This document shows positions 9,099 through 18,109 of a stretch of DNA of 60,391 bases, in pieces. The DNA comes from an uncultured Eubacteriales bacterium. Lineage in GTDB: Bacteria > Bacillota > Clostridia > Lachnospirales > Lachnospiraceae. Location of the stretch: assembly GCA_949292725.1 (NCBI GenBank), contig CASFAQ010000008.1:1-60391 (forward strand), written 5' to 3'. Numbering within the stretch: the stretch's first letter is position 1; every line of letters begins with the position of its first letter. The translations under genes and the position numbers were made by a program. The notes under the pieces were generated by a model. That model was not told the DNA's origin, did no database searches, and saw only the letters and a list, made by a program, of their open reading frames with translations.

Positions 9099-10055
9099 TT
9101 GACGAAAAAAAATATTGCTTTATTTGCGGATGATATGCGTTATATGAAGGCGTTTGCTGATTATTGCATCCGTTACCATTCTGATAATATATCCCTGGAT
9201 ATTATGACTTCAGAGAGGGAGGTCAGAGCCTGTATCAGAGATGGTAGCGTCGATGTTCTTGTGACTGACAGTGCGTGCGTGGCTGAGGAGTTGTGCTCGT
9301 GTGGCATTGTGACGATTCTGTTATCCGATGAGAAATATGTTAATGAGGAAGTGAGAAGATGCATATACCGCTTTCAGAGGATGGATGATATCATGCGTCA
9401 GATATATGGATTTCTGGCAGGTGAAGATGAGGATACCTGCGGCGTCATTAAGTGTACTGCGCTCAGAAGAACGGATATCATTGGCATATTTTCCCCTTGC
9501 TTTGATGCTGAGCGGGAGCAGTTCTCAAGGATGCTTGCCAAGTCATATTCCGGGAGGTATAAGGTTCTGCATGTGAATCTTTCCATATTCTCTGAGTGTG
9601 ATGACGGAACGGAGGGCGGTATAAGTGAGCTCATGTATTACATCAATGGGGATGGTGATTCAGCATCATTAAGGATTCTTAATTTTATTCGGGATTCTGA
9701 TGGATACCATGTTATATCAGGTGTGAAACATTACAGAGATCTGTATGATATGTCGTCCGATGATGTGGAGGCGTTATTTGCATGTATCAGGTCGCTTGAT
9801 AACTATGAACGCATTATAGTGGATATAGGCTTCCTAAGTGATGCGGTATATACGGCACTTAAAAGTTGCCGGAGAATATATATGCCGGTGCTGGATGCGA
9901 AAAGTGCAAGACTTTCACATATGTGGAGAGATTTTGACACAGAGGGTCATGATGAACTTAAGAAGGATGTAAGAGTCATAGAACTTCCCGATTGGTGGAA
10001 TTCATGTGCCGATACAAGATGTAAGTGGGTAGATAATGAAAGCTTCGCAGATTGA
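9099..10055 (+). CDS. TadZ/CpaE-like pilus assembly protein
   Basis: 318 aa, second gene of the Tad operon. The N-terminal ~115 residues resemble a degenerate response-regulator receiver domain (an ALFADDMRYMKAF start and SVDVLVTDSA), followed by a region resembling the ParA/MinD-like part of CpaE/TadZ proteins; I see no intact Walker A lysine, so nucleotide hydrolysis is doubtful. Family members position the pilus machine. Start is TTG 9099 with AGGAAGGAG at 9083-9091. The 3' end overlaps tadA by 20 nt, which implies translational coupling. The assignment rests largely on position and domain layout. Confidence 0.65.
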   Translation: MTKKNIALFADDMRYMKAFADYCIRYHSDNISLDIMTSEREVRACIRDGSVDVLVTDSACVAEELCSCGIVTILLSDEKYVNEEVRRCIYRFQRMDDIMRQIYGFLAGEDEDTCGVIKCTALRRTDIIGIFSPCFDAEREQFSRMLAKSYSGRYKVLHVNLSIFSECDDGTEGGISELMYYINGDGDSASLRILNFIRDSDGYHVISGVKHYRDLYDMSSDDVEALFACIRSLDNYERIIVDIGFLSDAVYTALKSCRRIYMPVLDAKSARLSHMWRDFDTEGHDELKKDVRVIELPDWWNSCADTRCKWVDNESFAD

Positions 10056-11220
10056 TGATATAAAAGGCAGGATAAAGTCCGGATTGACGGAGGCGTCAAT
10101 TGCCGACGGAGGATGGAATGAGGAGGAGATTGCAGAGTATATCGATATGTCGCTTATCAATTTCCCTGTTTATATTCCGGTAAAGACGAAAGCATATATT
10201 AAAAAATGTATAATCAACGAGATTCTTGGCTATGATGTGATATCTGAGCTTTTGGAGGATGATGATATTACAGATATCATGGTTAACGGCAAATCGGATA
10301 TTTTTTATGAAAAAAAAGGAGTGATATACCGATATTGCAGGGAGTTTTCTTCGATTTCGAATCTGTTTAACATCATACAGCATATAGTTGCCGGACATAA
10401 CCGCATCGTCAATGAATCGGAGCCCATAGTAGACGTCAGATTAAATGATGGTTCAAGGGTAAATATCGTACTGCCTCCGGTGGCGTTAAACGGCCCTGTT
10501 ATTACCATAAGAAAGTTTCCGAAGAACGATTTTACATTGGAAAGACTTATAGAGATAGGCAGTATTACGTATGAAGCGGCAGATTTTTTAAAAAAGCTTG
10601 TGGCGGCAAAATATAATATCTTCATTTCCGGAGGAACCGGAACCGGTAAAACCACATTTCTTAATGCGCTGTCCAATTATATACCATCAGGGGAAAGAAT
10701 TGTAACTATTGAAGACTCGGCAGAGCTTCGAATACAGGGGATAGATAATATCGTAAGGCTTGAGACGCGCAATGCTAACTTTGAAGGCAGCAATGAGATA
10801 TCCATGAGGGCTCTTATCAAATCCAGTCTGAGAATGAGACCTGACAGGATAATAGTGGGCGAAGTGAGGGGAGAAGAGACGCTTGATATGCTGCAGGCAA
10901 TGAATACGGGGCATGACGGAAGTATATCGACAGGACATGCCAACAGTCCGGCAGATATGCTGGCAAGGCTTGAGACCTTAATACTTATGACGGGCAATAT
11001 GCCGCTTGTGGCTATAAGACGTCAGATTGGATCTGCCATTGATATTCTTATACATCTTGGAAGAATGAAGGATGGTGGTCGAAGGGTGCTCGATATATCA
11101 GAGGTCATGTATGATGACGGGATCGCTCTTAACGGGCTGTTTGAATATGACGATGCGAAAGGACTTGTCAGAACAGCTAACGATATGAGAAATCGTTCCA
11201 AGCTTGAAAGATACGGATGA
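10036..11220 (+). CDS. tadA: TadA/CpaF-type secretion ATPase
   Basis: 394 aa. This hexameric cytoplasmic ATPase powers assembly of Flp pili. It has the N-terminal CpaF region with EPIVDVRLNDGSRVNIVLPP, Walker A GGTGTGKTT (about residues 199-207), an Asp-box TIEDSAELRI, Walker B context RPDRIIVGEVRGEE, and the His-box STGHANSP. The start lies inside the upstream gene (20-nt overlap). A 16-nt gap separates it from the TadB/C gene. Confidence 0.95.
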   Translation: MKASQIDDIKGRIKSGLTEASIADGGWNEEEIAEYIDMSLINFPVYIPVKTKAYIKKCIINEILGYDVISELLEDDDITDIMVNGKSDIFYEKKGVIYRYCREFSSISNLFNIIQHIVAGHNRIVNESEPIVDVRLNDGSRVNIVLPPVALNGPVITIRKFPKNDFTLERLIEIGSITYEAADFLKKLVAAKYNIFISGGTGTGKTTFLNALSNYIPSGERIVTIEDSAELRIQGIDNIVRLETRNANFEGSNEISMRALIKSSLRMRPDRIIVGEVRGEETLDMLQAMNTGHDGSISTGHANSPADMLARLETLILMTGNMPLVAIRRQIGSAIDILIHLGRMKDGGRRVLDISEVMYDDGIALNGLFEYDDAKGLVRTANDMRNRSKLERYG

Positions 11221-11236
11221 TAAGGAGCGTTGATGA

Positions 11237-12811
11237 GTGAGCAGTGAAATGGACGACTACAATGTGTATAAACTTACAGTATATGAGTTATCAGGTATTA
11301 TACTGATTGCGTGTGTTGTGGATTATCTTATATTTTATATGTTTTATAAAAGCATAATTGTATGTCTTATAATGTGTGTTCCGACTGTGCACAGGATCAT
11401 TTTGATGTACAAAAATTATCGCATTAAAAGGAGAAAAAGGATACTTTCTGACGGATTTGCCGAGCTTCTATCAAGTGTGGGCGCTGCATTGGGTACAGGA
11501 TATTCGCTGGAGAATGCATTTTCCGTTGCAGAAAATGAGCTTACGGTATTGTACGGCAGGGAACATGACATAATCCGCGAGACAAGAAGAATATGCAATG
11601 GTATAAAGATTAACAGGACAGTAACGGAGCTTATCGCTGATTTTGCAAGAAGAAGCGACATTGACGATATATTGGGTTTTTCAGAAATACTCAATATCGC
11701 AAAGGTAAGCGGCGGCAATCTCATAGCAATCGTAAAGCAGACTGCCGATAATCTGCATGATAAAAGGGAGATTTCAAGGGAGATAGATACACTTATATCG
11801 GGGAAAAGGCTTGAATACAGGATTATGTGCATTATGCCGGTAGCGATGCTTATGTATCTTAGCATATGTTCTCCGGGGTATCTGTCAGTAATGTATGGCA
11901 ATCTTATAGGTGTTTCGATAATGACTACATGCCTTATCATGTATTATCTGTCGTATCGTATTGCTGAGAGTATTATGAGATTTGGTGAGGAGAAGGCAGA
12001 TATACATAAGAGAAATGTTCTTTATAAAAAGCTCATAAGAAGCGACAGATATCCTCTGATATACAAGATATTTATAAAGACGCTTATAGCTGACAGGATG
12101 AATATGCTCTCGGAAAAGATAGCTGGAATTAATCCCGATAAGGACAGAGATATTGCGGTCAGGGAATTTTGGAATCAGTTTGGCGCAGCCATATATGCAG
12201 GTGTATTTGCTGCAGGTGTGATTATTGTCTGTGGGTGTGTATACGCGGGGGAAAGCCTTCCGTACATATGTGTTCTGGCGGCAGCTATCATAATGGGAAT
12301 TCCCTATATGATATGTAAAAGGGTTGATAACAGTCTCAAAGAGCGTAATGAAAGGCTTATGCTTGGTTATCCGGATCTGATAAACAGACTTTTACTTTTG
12401 CTTGGCGCCGGCAGCAGTATCAAGGGAGCATGGGAAAGACTTGTGTGTGATTACATGAAAAAGAAGGAGCATAATAGCGGTTATTATGATTATGTATATG
12501 AGGAGATGAGATATTCTCTGTCTGAACAAAAGAGAGGAATTCCTGAAAGTTCAATGTATGAAAGATTTGGACGGAGAGTTCGTCTTATGCCGTATATGAA
12601 GCTTTGTTCAATGCTTTCGCAGAATCTTAAGCGCGGTAACAGGTACATATTTGAAGAACTTAAAGCCGGTTCGCTTGATGCATATGAGAAAAAACGTGAG
12701 GATATTAAAAAGTTGGGTGAGGAGGCCTCATCAAAGCTTCTTTTACCTATGATGATTCAGTTCATACTTGTGCTGGTGATTATAATGTTCCCGGCATTGG
12801 TATCATTATAA
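11237..12811 (+). CDS. TadB-TadC fusion, inner-membrane pilus platform
   Basis: 524 aa containing two T2SS-F-like domains in one chain. The first (~60-200) has FAELLSSVGAALGTGYSLENAF and GFSEILNIAKVSGGNL. The second (~370-510) has GYPDLINRLLLLLGAGSSIKGAW and a C-terminal hydrophobic helix. Hydrophobic segments flank both. In most Tad loci tadB and tadC are separate neighbours, so this looks like a fusion. GTG 11237 was chosen because AAGGAG ends nine bases upstream; ATG 11249 is the alternative. Confidence 0.85.
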   Translation: MSSEMDDYNVYKLTVYELSGIILIACVVDYLIFYMFYKSIIVCLIMCVPTVHRIILMYKNYRIKRRKRILSDGFAELLSSVGAALGTGYSLENAFSVAENELTVLYGREHDIIRETRRICNGIKINRTVTELIADFARRSDIDDILGFSEILNIAKVSGGNLIAIVKQTADNLHDKREISREIDTLISGKRLEYRIMCIMPVAMLMYLSICSPGYLSVMYGNLIGVSIMTTCLIMYYLSYRIAESIMRFGEEKADIHKRNVLYKKLIRSDRYPLIYKIFIKTLIADRMNMLSEKIAGINPDKDRDIAVREFWNQFGAAIYAGVFAAGVIIVCGCVYAGESLPYICVLAAAIIMGIPYMICKRVDNSLKERNERLMLGYPDLINRLLLLLGAGSSIKGAWERLVCDYMKKKEHNSGYYDYVYEEMRYSLSEQKRGIPESSMYERFGRRVRLMPYMKLCSMLSQNLKRGNRYIFEELKAGSLDAYEKKREDIKKLGEEASSKLLLPMMIQFILVLVIIMFPALVSL

Positions 12812-12827
12812 CGGGAGGAGGAATATT

Positions 12828-12995
12828 ATGTTAAAGAATTTTTGGAACAATGAGGATGGGATAGGAGTAGTCGAAATTATCCTTATACTGGTCATACTTA
12901 TAGCCCTTGTTCTTTTGTTTAAGGATAAGATAACCGGTATAGTGGATGATGCTATGAAGAGCATAGACGATAACAGTGGAGAAATCATTGAATAA
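12828..12995 (+). CDS. Flp1-like type IVb pilin, 55 aa
   Basis: Short gene easily missed by length cut-offs. The product begins MLKNFWNNEDGIGVVEIILI and continues with a ~20-residue hydrophobic helix and a short charged tail. The basic start, the G-I-G-V-V-E stretch with Glu at +5 after the Gly and the helix fit the Flp1-like pilin family of Gram-positive Tad loci, so it is probably the main pilus subunit. GGGAGGAGG sits 9 bases before the ATG. Its last 20 bases overlap a possible GTG start of the next gene. Confidence 0.88.
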   Translation: MLKNFWNNEDGIGVVEIILILVILIALVLLFKDKITGIVDDAMKSIDDNSGEIIE

Positions 12996-14991
12996 TATGG
13001 ACAGGAAACATGATGGCGGCGTTACGGTATATTTGTCACTTGTGTTTATAGTACTTATGACGCTTATCGTATGTATTATATCACTTATGAGATATCAGGC
13101 AGAAAGGGTGAATATTAAAAGAAACCTGGATATAGCAGTGGAATCGTCTTTTGCAAAATATTTCAGACCTCTGTTAGACGAATATGGGATGTTTTACTAT
13201 ATCGAGAGTGATGAAGAGGCGATTGTCGCTGATATAATGTCGTATTTCTACGAAAACCAGAAGAATGTGCCAAAGATTCTGGCACTTACGCCTAATGATA
13301 TTGAGGTGTCGGATAAAGCATATGCGCCTGATAATGGCATGGCTAATGTAAAGGACCAGATGTGCGATGCAATTATATATAAATACGGTGAAGATATAGC
13401 CGATGCGGTTATGGAGGAGATACGTAAGCGCCTTGATATTATGGATAAGGATTGTGGGGAATTATCTGAGATAAGTCAGGAAGTAAGTGATATAGAAGAA
13501 GATGCGGACATAGAAAAGGATGTACTTAATCTTCTTGAGCTTATAGAAGGAGTCCGTATAGAAGGAGGCACTGTGAAGTGTGCGAATATATATGTAAAAC
13601 AGGCTGTTGTGGGCAAAGCTACCATGCTGAATACGGGAATTGACTCCGGACTCATATGGAATGCTGTATCCGAAAAGTACTGGAGTATTGACGATATCCT
13701 TACAAAACTTATGAAACTTGCAGAAAAAGGGGCACAGGGCAGTAAGGTAATATTTCCCGATAAGGAGATTAGGGCATGGAAAGGGAAACTTGAAGATATT
13801 AAGCATGTGACGCAGAGGGCGTATACACTTGCAAAGGAGTTAGACGACAGGATGGATGGTGATAAGAAGAGCAGCTGCATATGCGATATATCAAGGATGT
13901 GTGGTCATCTGTCTGATAATATGCTGATACTCGACAGGCTGATATTCTGTGCAGAAAAAGCCGTACCGGAGAGTGTAGGGCAGTGGAAGGAGTATAAAGC
14001 CCATGTAAAAGAATGTATTGATATGCTCTCGGGGTATCATATTAAATCCCTGTATTTTGATTACAGTACATTGTCGCTGAAAAAGGAAAGCAATCCGGTA
14101 AAAGATGTCAATCCGCAAAAGATGATTTTAACCGGGCTTTTAGCAGAGGATACCGGTATATCATCCAATGCCGTGGAAGAGTCTGATATCTACCTTAAGG
14201 TTAATAAGGAGAATGGAAAAAAGAAAATATATGATTACAGAGAACCTGATGAACTGGGAGACTTTCTGGATTCGTGCAAGGTTGAATATAAGAGCGGAAG
14301 TATAAGTGATGGCATTCTATCATCATTGTATGTAAACGAATATCTTAGAGATTTTACCGACGGTGATGCTGGGGCCGAAGATGAAAGAGCGCTTATGTAT
14401 GAAAAGGAATATGTCATAGCGGCAAATGAAGCCGATATGGATAATCTGGATGATGTGATAAAGAGGATTCTGCTTATGCGGACCGGAACATCTTTTGTAT
14501 ACCTGATATCGGACAGGCAGAAAAGTAATATGGCATACGCTACGGCGGTGGCAATCGTTGGGTTTGCCGGCATGGAGGCGCTTGTAAGATGTACGCAGTA
14601 TATGATTCTTGCAGGATGGGCATATGAGGACGCATGTGTGGATGTATATGCACTGTTATCAGGAAAGAAAATTCCCATACTCAAGAATAAGAACAGTCTT
14701 AATGTACAATATTCCGAGCTTCTTATGTTTGGAAAGCAGTTTATAAGGGATAAGGCAGAGAAGATAAAAGTCAGTAAGGGTATGGATTATTCGGATATCC
14801 TGCTTACATATATATGTGTTCTTGGGGACAAAAAACGTACGGCAAGGTGTATGGATATCATACAGTATAATATGAAACTTAATTATTCGGGAGAGTTTTC
14901 ATTTATAAATGCGCTATATAGCGCAAGAACGCTGATAAGCTGCAGTCGTCCATATAATATGCAGGCTGAGAGTGAATATATATACAGGTAG
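12976..14991 (+). CDS. DUF5702 protein of the Tad locus
   Basis: 671 aa with one N-terminal membrane helix (~16-38) and a large extracytoplasmic part. The opening (DGGVTVYLSLVFIVLMTLIV) followed by RYQAERVNIKRNLDIAVESSFAKYFRPLLDEYGMFYY matches DUF5702, a family found in Gram-positive Tad clusters whose role is unknown; the TadG-like layout suggests a pilus-associated or surface protein. The GTG at 12976 overlaps the pilin; ATG 12997, two bases after the pilin stop, is equally plausible. A long RNA hairpin follows the stop. Confidence 0.8.
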   Translation: MEKSLNNMDRKHDGGVTVYLSLVFIVLMTLIVCIISLMRYQAERVNIKRNLDIAVESSFAKYFRPLLDEYGMFYYIESDEEAIVADIMSYFYENQKNVPKILALTPNDIEVSDKAYAPDNGMANVKDQMCDAIIYKYGEDIADAVMEEIRKRLDIMDKDCGELSEISQEVSDIEEDADIEKDVLNLLELIEGVRIEGGTVKCANIYVKQAVVGKATMLNTGIDSGLIWNAVSEKYWSIDDILTKLMKLAEKGAQGSKVIFPDKEIRAWKGKLEDIKHVTQRAYTLAKELDDRMDGDKKSSCICDISRMCGHLSDNMLILDRLIFCAEKAVPESVGQWKEYKAHVKECIDMLSGYHIKSLYFDYSTLSLKKESNPVKDVNPQKMILTGLLAEDTGISSNAVEESDIYLKVNKENGKKKIYDYREPDELGDFLDSCKVEYKSGSISDGILSSLYVNEYLRDFTDGDAGAEDERALMYEKEYVIAANEADMDNLDDVIKRILLMRTGTSFVYLISDRQKSNMAYATAVAIVGFAGMEALVRCTQYMILAGWAYEDACVDVYALLSGKKIPILKNKNSLNVQYSELLMFGKQFIRDKAEKIKVSKGMDYSDILLTYICVLGDKKRTARCMDIIQYNMKLNYSGEFSFINALYSARTLISCSRPYNMQAESEYIYR

Positions 14992-15003
14992 TAATGCTAA
15001 ACG

Positions 15004-15147
15004 GGTACCGGTATTGAAGGGCAGGATGCAAAATAAATATAAAAAAAATAAACCTGCATATCTTAGATGATAAATCATAAACATCCGGTCGTATGGCCAA
15101 AAAACCAAAGAAACGAATCAGACATCCTGTCCTTCAATGCCGGTACC
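15004..15147 (+). promoter_or_regulatory. Long intergenic stem-loop between DUF5702 and TadE genes
   Basis: Inverted arms 15004-15028 and 15123-15147 are 25 bp long and differ at two positions, both of which are G-U pairs in RNA, so the transcript can form an uninterrupted 25-bp helix with a 94-nt AT-rich loop. It ends 9 bases before the GAGGGGG ribosome site of the next gene. No T-run follows, so it is not a simple terminator. Confidence 0.6.
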
Positions 15148-15804
15148 GTATGGAAAGAGGGGGTTATTATAAAAAAAGCATCTCTGACAGTTGAGGCGGC
15201 GATAATGTTTCCGATATTTTTCTTTTCTGTCATTGCCTTATTATATATCATAATCTGGTTTCAGAATGCTGAGAAGGTGCAGCAGGAGCTGGTAAACAGA
15301 GCAAGATTAATGGCGTGTGTGGCATACTCAGCAGAGGATGATAAAAGCGACATACATATTGAGAAGAGTTATAGAGTGGGTATATCTGTGCCAATCCTGT
15401 CACTTATACCGGTAAGAACACATCAGAAGGTATATATGAGGAGGTTTACAGGGGTAAATTCGCTGGATGACGGGGAAAACTCCGATATTGTGTACATGAC
15501 GCCGCACGGAAGGGTATATCACATTTCAAAGACATGTACTTATATTAAATCTCAGATATACACAGTATCCCATGCAGACATAGAATATAAAAGAAATGCA
15601 AACGGACAAAACTATATATCATGCAGTAAATGCATGAAGGAAAATAAGGATACTGTGTATATTACCGAATACGGAGTGAGATATCATTCGGACAGAAGTT
15701 GTAATTATATTGAAAAAAACGTTATTCCCATTAGATATAATGAGGTAAAGGATAGGAGGATTTGCAGTAAATGCGCAAAAGAAAGAGTGGATCATTTACC
15801 GTAG
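15067..15804 (+). CDS. TadE-like pseudopilin with tandem Cys-rich repeats
   Basis: TadE-type start motif KKASLTVEAAIMFPIF with a hydrophobic helix, as in minor pseudopilins. The only canonical in-frame start is ATG 15067, which lacks a ribosome site and would add 35 residues. GAGGGGG (15157-15163) instead points to ATA 15169, directly before KKASLTVEAA, so the true start may be a rare ATA codon. The C-terminal half carries two repeats, each opening with V-Y-(M/I)-T and a G..YH......C.YI motif and closing with CSKC (15490-15633 and 15655-15774). They resemble the YHxxxC...CxxC metal-binding motif seen in Ada-like zinc modules. The 3' end overlaps the next gene by 34 nt. Confidence 0.8.
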   Translation: MINHKHPVVWPKNQRNESDILSFNAGTVWKEGVIIKKASLTVEAAIMFPIFFFSVIALLYIIIWFQNAEKVQQELVNRARLMACVAYSAEDDKSDIHIEKSYRVGISVPILSLIPVRTHQKVYMRRFTGVNSLDDGENSDIVYMTPHGRVYHISKTCTYIKSQIYTVSHADIEYKRNANGQNYISCSKCMKENKDTVYITEYGVRYHSDRSCNYIEKNVIPIRYNEVKDRRICSKCAKERVDHLP

Positions 15805-16154
15805 AAGCGGCGCTCGTCATTCCGATTATTACGTTTGTTATAATTATACTGATACATACAATTCTTATTATGCATGACAGAGGATATGCGTATATGAAGC
15901 TTTCTGAGTACGCACAGACCGGAGCTGATATTACGGATAATGTATATAAGGAGTGCAACAGGCGTCTTTTTGTAAGCAGTATATATGACATAGAATATGA
16001 AAGTACGTTTTCAGAATGTATCATAAAAGGTGTTATAAGGACGAATAGCAGAATATTTAAAGACAGGCCGGTAACTGTAAGAAGATATGCTCCTGATTAT
16101 TGCAGATATATCAGGTCCCAAAATATTATCCTGAATCAGAAGCAACAGAAATGA
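15771..16154 (+). CDS. TadE-like pseudopilin (second copy)
   Basis: 127 aa. KRKSGSFTVEAALVIPIITF at the N-terminus is the TadE-type processing and helix motif, with Glu at the expected position. The remainder is a short extracellular domain with three Cys. AGGAGG at 15754-15759 supports ATG 15771, inside the upstream gene. The stop overlaps the next start (ATGA). It probably works with the previous gene in pilus assembly or as a minor subunit. Confidence 0.82.
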   Translation: MRKRKSGSFTVEAALVIPIITFVIIILIHTILIMHDRGYAYMKLSEYAQTGADITDNVYKECNRRLFVSSIYDIEYESTFSECIIKGVIRTNSRIFKDRPVTVRRYAPDYCRYIRSQNIILNQKQQK

Positions 16155-16594
16155 AATGTCTTAGCGAATACTATGATATATACAGGCCTGATTTTGACAG
16201 TATATATACCGTAATATGCTTCGCCATAATACTTTTAGATAAGGATGAGGACACAGATGGCATCGTTCTGAATCCGGAATATATTTTTTATGACGCTGCA
16301 TATAAAAAAGTAAGATTTAGCAGGAGTAGGAATTATAATAAAAGTTATGTACAGCAACTTGAGGAGCTCCTCAGATATCTTGAGAATATGTCAGTGTATG
16401 CCGGAGAAGATGCATATACTTTCGTAAAGGATATAAGAAAGGCATACGATAAAAAGGAATTATCAGAATGCCGTGATATCATAAGGCGGTATGAGAAGAA
16501 AAGCCATACAAAGGAGACAGTTATTTTTCTTGTGTGTATTATCATATTTCAGATATTATTTTATATTGTTACAAATCTCAGATTCTATGAATGA
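16151..16594 (+). CDS. DUF6382-like protein with C-terminal membrane helix
   Basis: 147 aa from ATG 16151, which overlaps the previous stop as ATGA; a TTG at 16100 in the same frame is less likely. The central part (LNPEYIFYDAAYKKVRFSRS, then a LEELLRYLENM helix) resembles DUF6382, which in related bacteria usually precedes an FHA domain in Tad clusters. Here no FHA domain follows; a single C-terminal hydrophobic helix ends the protein. It is the last gene of the Tad operon and overlaps the convergent corrinoid-activator gene by 10 nt. Function is unknown. Confidence 0.65.
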   Translation: MKCLSEYYDIYRPDFDSIYTVICFAIILLDKDEDTDGIVLNPEYIFYDAAYKKVRFSRSRNYNKSYVQQLEELLRYLENMSVYAGEDAYTFVKDIRKAYDKKELSECRDIIRRYEKKSHTKETVIFLVCIIIFQILFYIVTNLRFYE

Positions 16595-18102
16595 AAGTTG
16601 ATATTTTTAATGAAAAGTTCATTAAAGTCCGGATGATTTGAAAGGTGTAGCATGGAAAGCTTTGATATTATGTTGTCAATGTATTTGCAGGTGTCCAAAG
16701 AACGAGAATATTTTATCGCACCGTTAAGGGAGGTGTTGCCTGACGGAGTGATGACATCCGGTTTATGCATCCATTCATCAGGGAATATATGAAGATTATT
16801 AAGGGTGGCAAAATCAAGGGACGCTCCAAAACTTCCCGATATGTATACCTTATCGATATCGGAAACGGACATCCCGGATTCTGAAAGAAGTATGTGTATT
16901 CCGCTTTTTATGGCTGATATGGCAAGCTGAAGCTGTCTTATGTCATCCTGTGTAAGGATAATATCAGCGCCATGCATTCTTGCCACAAAAAAACCACTGT
17001 CGGCGTAATTTTCGGATAATGTGCCATACTCATTGATTATATCAAGAGCCGCCAGCTGCGATAGGAGTGAGAGAACACCACTTCCGCATATGCCTATCGG
17101 TATCTTATCACCTGCCGTCGTGTAGGAAATGTTAATTCTGGAGCCATATTTTTTTAGTTTTATAGTATCTATTGCGCCATCTGTATATGCACAACCGCAT
17201 GACAGACCGCCGGCTTCAAATGCAGGACCGGATGCCGCAGAAGTACAGAGCATGCGGCTTCTGTTTCCTATTACCATTTCGGCATTGGTTCCGAGATCCA
17301 GAAGCAGGAAGTTATTATCAGAATTAAGTACATCAAGGCTGTATAAGCCTGATACTATATCTCCACCGATAAAAGTATCAAAGGAGGGAATGATATATAC
17401 GGAAGCATCAAAATCCGTTTCTGAGAACAGCTTATTATATGTTATAGGATCAAAGCATAAATTAAAAGAAGCAAACGGATATGTGCTTATAGGTGTGCAG
17501 TCAAGCCCGAGAAGTATATGCTGCATGGTGTTATTGCATGATATCGTAAATCGGCTCAGTCTGTTATAATGGACGTTAAGGCGTTTTAGCAGACGTTTGA
17601 TGGTATCGTTGATGCTGCGTCTTAGGGCAGATGATATCTCTTTTTCGTTGCCGTTTATGGAAGCCTTGATTCTTGAGATGATATCCGCACCCCATGCACA
17701 GGTTGGGTTGGAAAGGGTTGTGCTCAGGTATGTTTCGGTATCGTCGTGAATACATATGGTAATTGATGTGGAGCCAATGTCAGCAGACGCATAGATATGT
17801 CCATAGCTTGTCGGGATATCAGCTCCTATGCTATCGGAGAAAGCGTACGAGTGTATCAGAGAACTTTCGGGTATAATTATACTTATATCAGTGTCCGGAA
17901 ACAGTGTACATGCATGTGTCGGACGCCTGTCGTCTTTTTGGCACAAAATAACACTGCATTTATTACATATACCGCATTCTCCGCATGAGGTATTAAGCAT
18001 AATGCCGTTATCTTTAAGAATCCTGCTAAGACTTTTATGGTCTGACGGATCATAATGTATTATATGTTGTTTTGTATCGATAAGCGCTGTTATGGTCTGC
18101 AT
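16585..18102 (-). CDS. ASKHA-domain ferredoxin-like protein (corrinoid activator / RACE-like)
   Basis: 505 aa. An N-terminal 2Fe-2S-type region (CGECGICNKC, then a distal THAC) precedes an ASKHA fold with ADIGSTSITICI and LLLDLGTNAEMV, and a C-terminal YISGSFGASLDF. This layout is that of reductive activators of corrinoid proteins, which use ATP to return Co(II) to Co(I). No methyltransferase or corrinoid protein lies nearby, so the partner is unknown. The frame extends to TTG 18138, but that TTG belongs to a -35 box; ATG 18102 is preferred. With -10 at 18110-18115 the transcript could begin at or next to the start codon. Confidence 0.8.
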   Translation of the reverse strand: MQTITALIDTKQHIIHYDPSDHKSLSRILKDNGIMLNTSCGECGICNKCSVILCQKDDRRPTHACTLFPDTDISIIIPESSLIHSYAFSDSIGADIPTSYGHIYASADIGSTSITICIHDDTETYLSTTLSNPTCAWGADIISRIKASINGNEKEISSALRRSINDTIKRLLKRLNVHYNRLSRFTISCNNTMQHILLGLDCTPISTYPFASFNLCFDPITYNKLFSETDFDASVYIIPSFDTFIGGDIVSGLYSLDVLNSDNNFLLLDLGTNAEMVIGNRSRMLCTSAASGPAFEAGGLSCGCAYTDGAIDTIKLKKYGSRINISYTTAGDKIPIGICGSGVLSLLSQLAALDIINEYGTLSENYADSGFFVARMHGADIILTQDDIRQLQLAISAIKSGIHILLSESGMSVSDIDKVYISGSFGASLDFATLNNLHIFPDEWMHKPDVITPSGNTSLNGAIKYSRSLDTCKYIDNIISKLSMLHLSNHPDFNELFIKNINFHS

Positions 18103-18109
18103 ATATGTT

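Noticed and set aside
10677..10997. Long minus-strand frames inside tadA, atp and GH97 genes
   Set aside because: These mirror the codon bias of conserved plus-strand genes and show no protein motifs.
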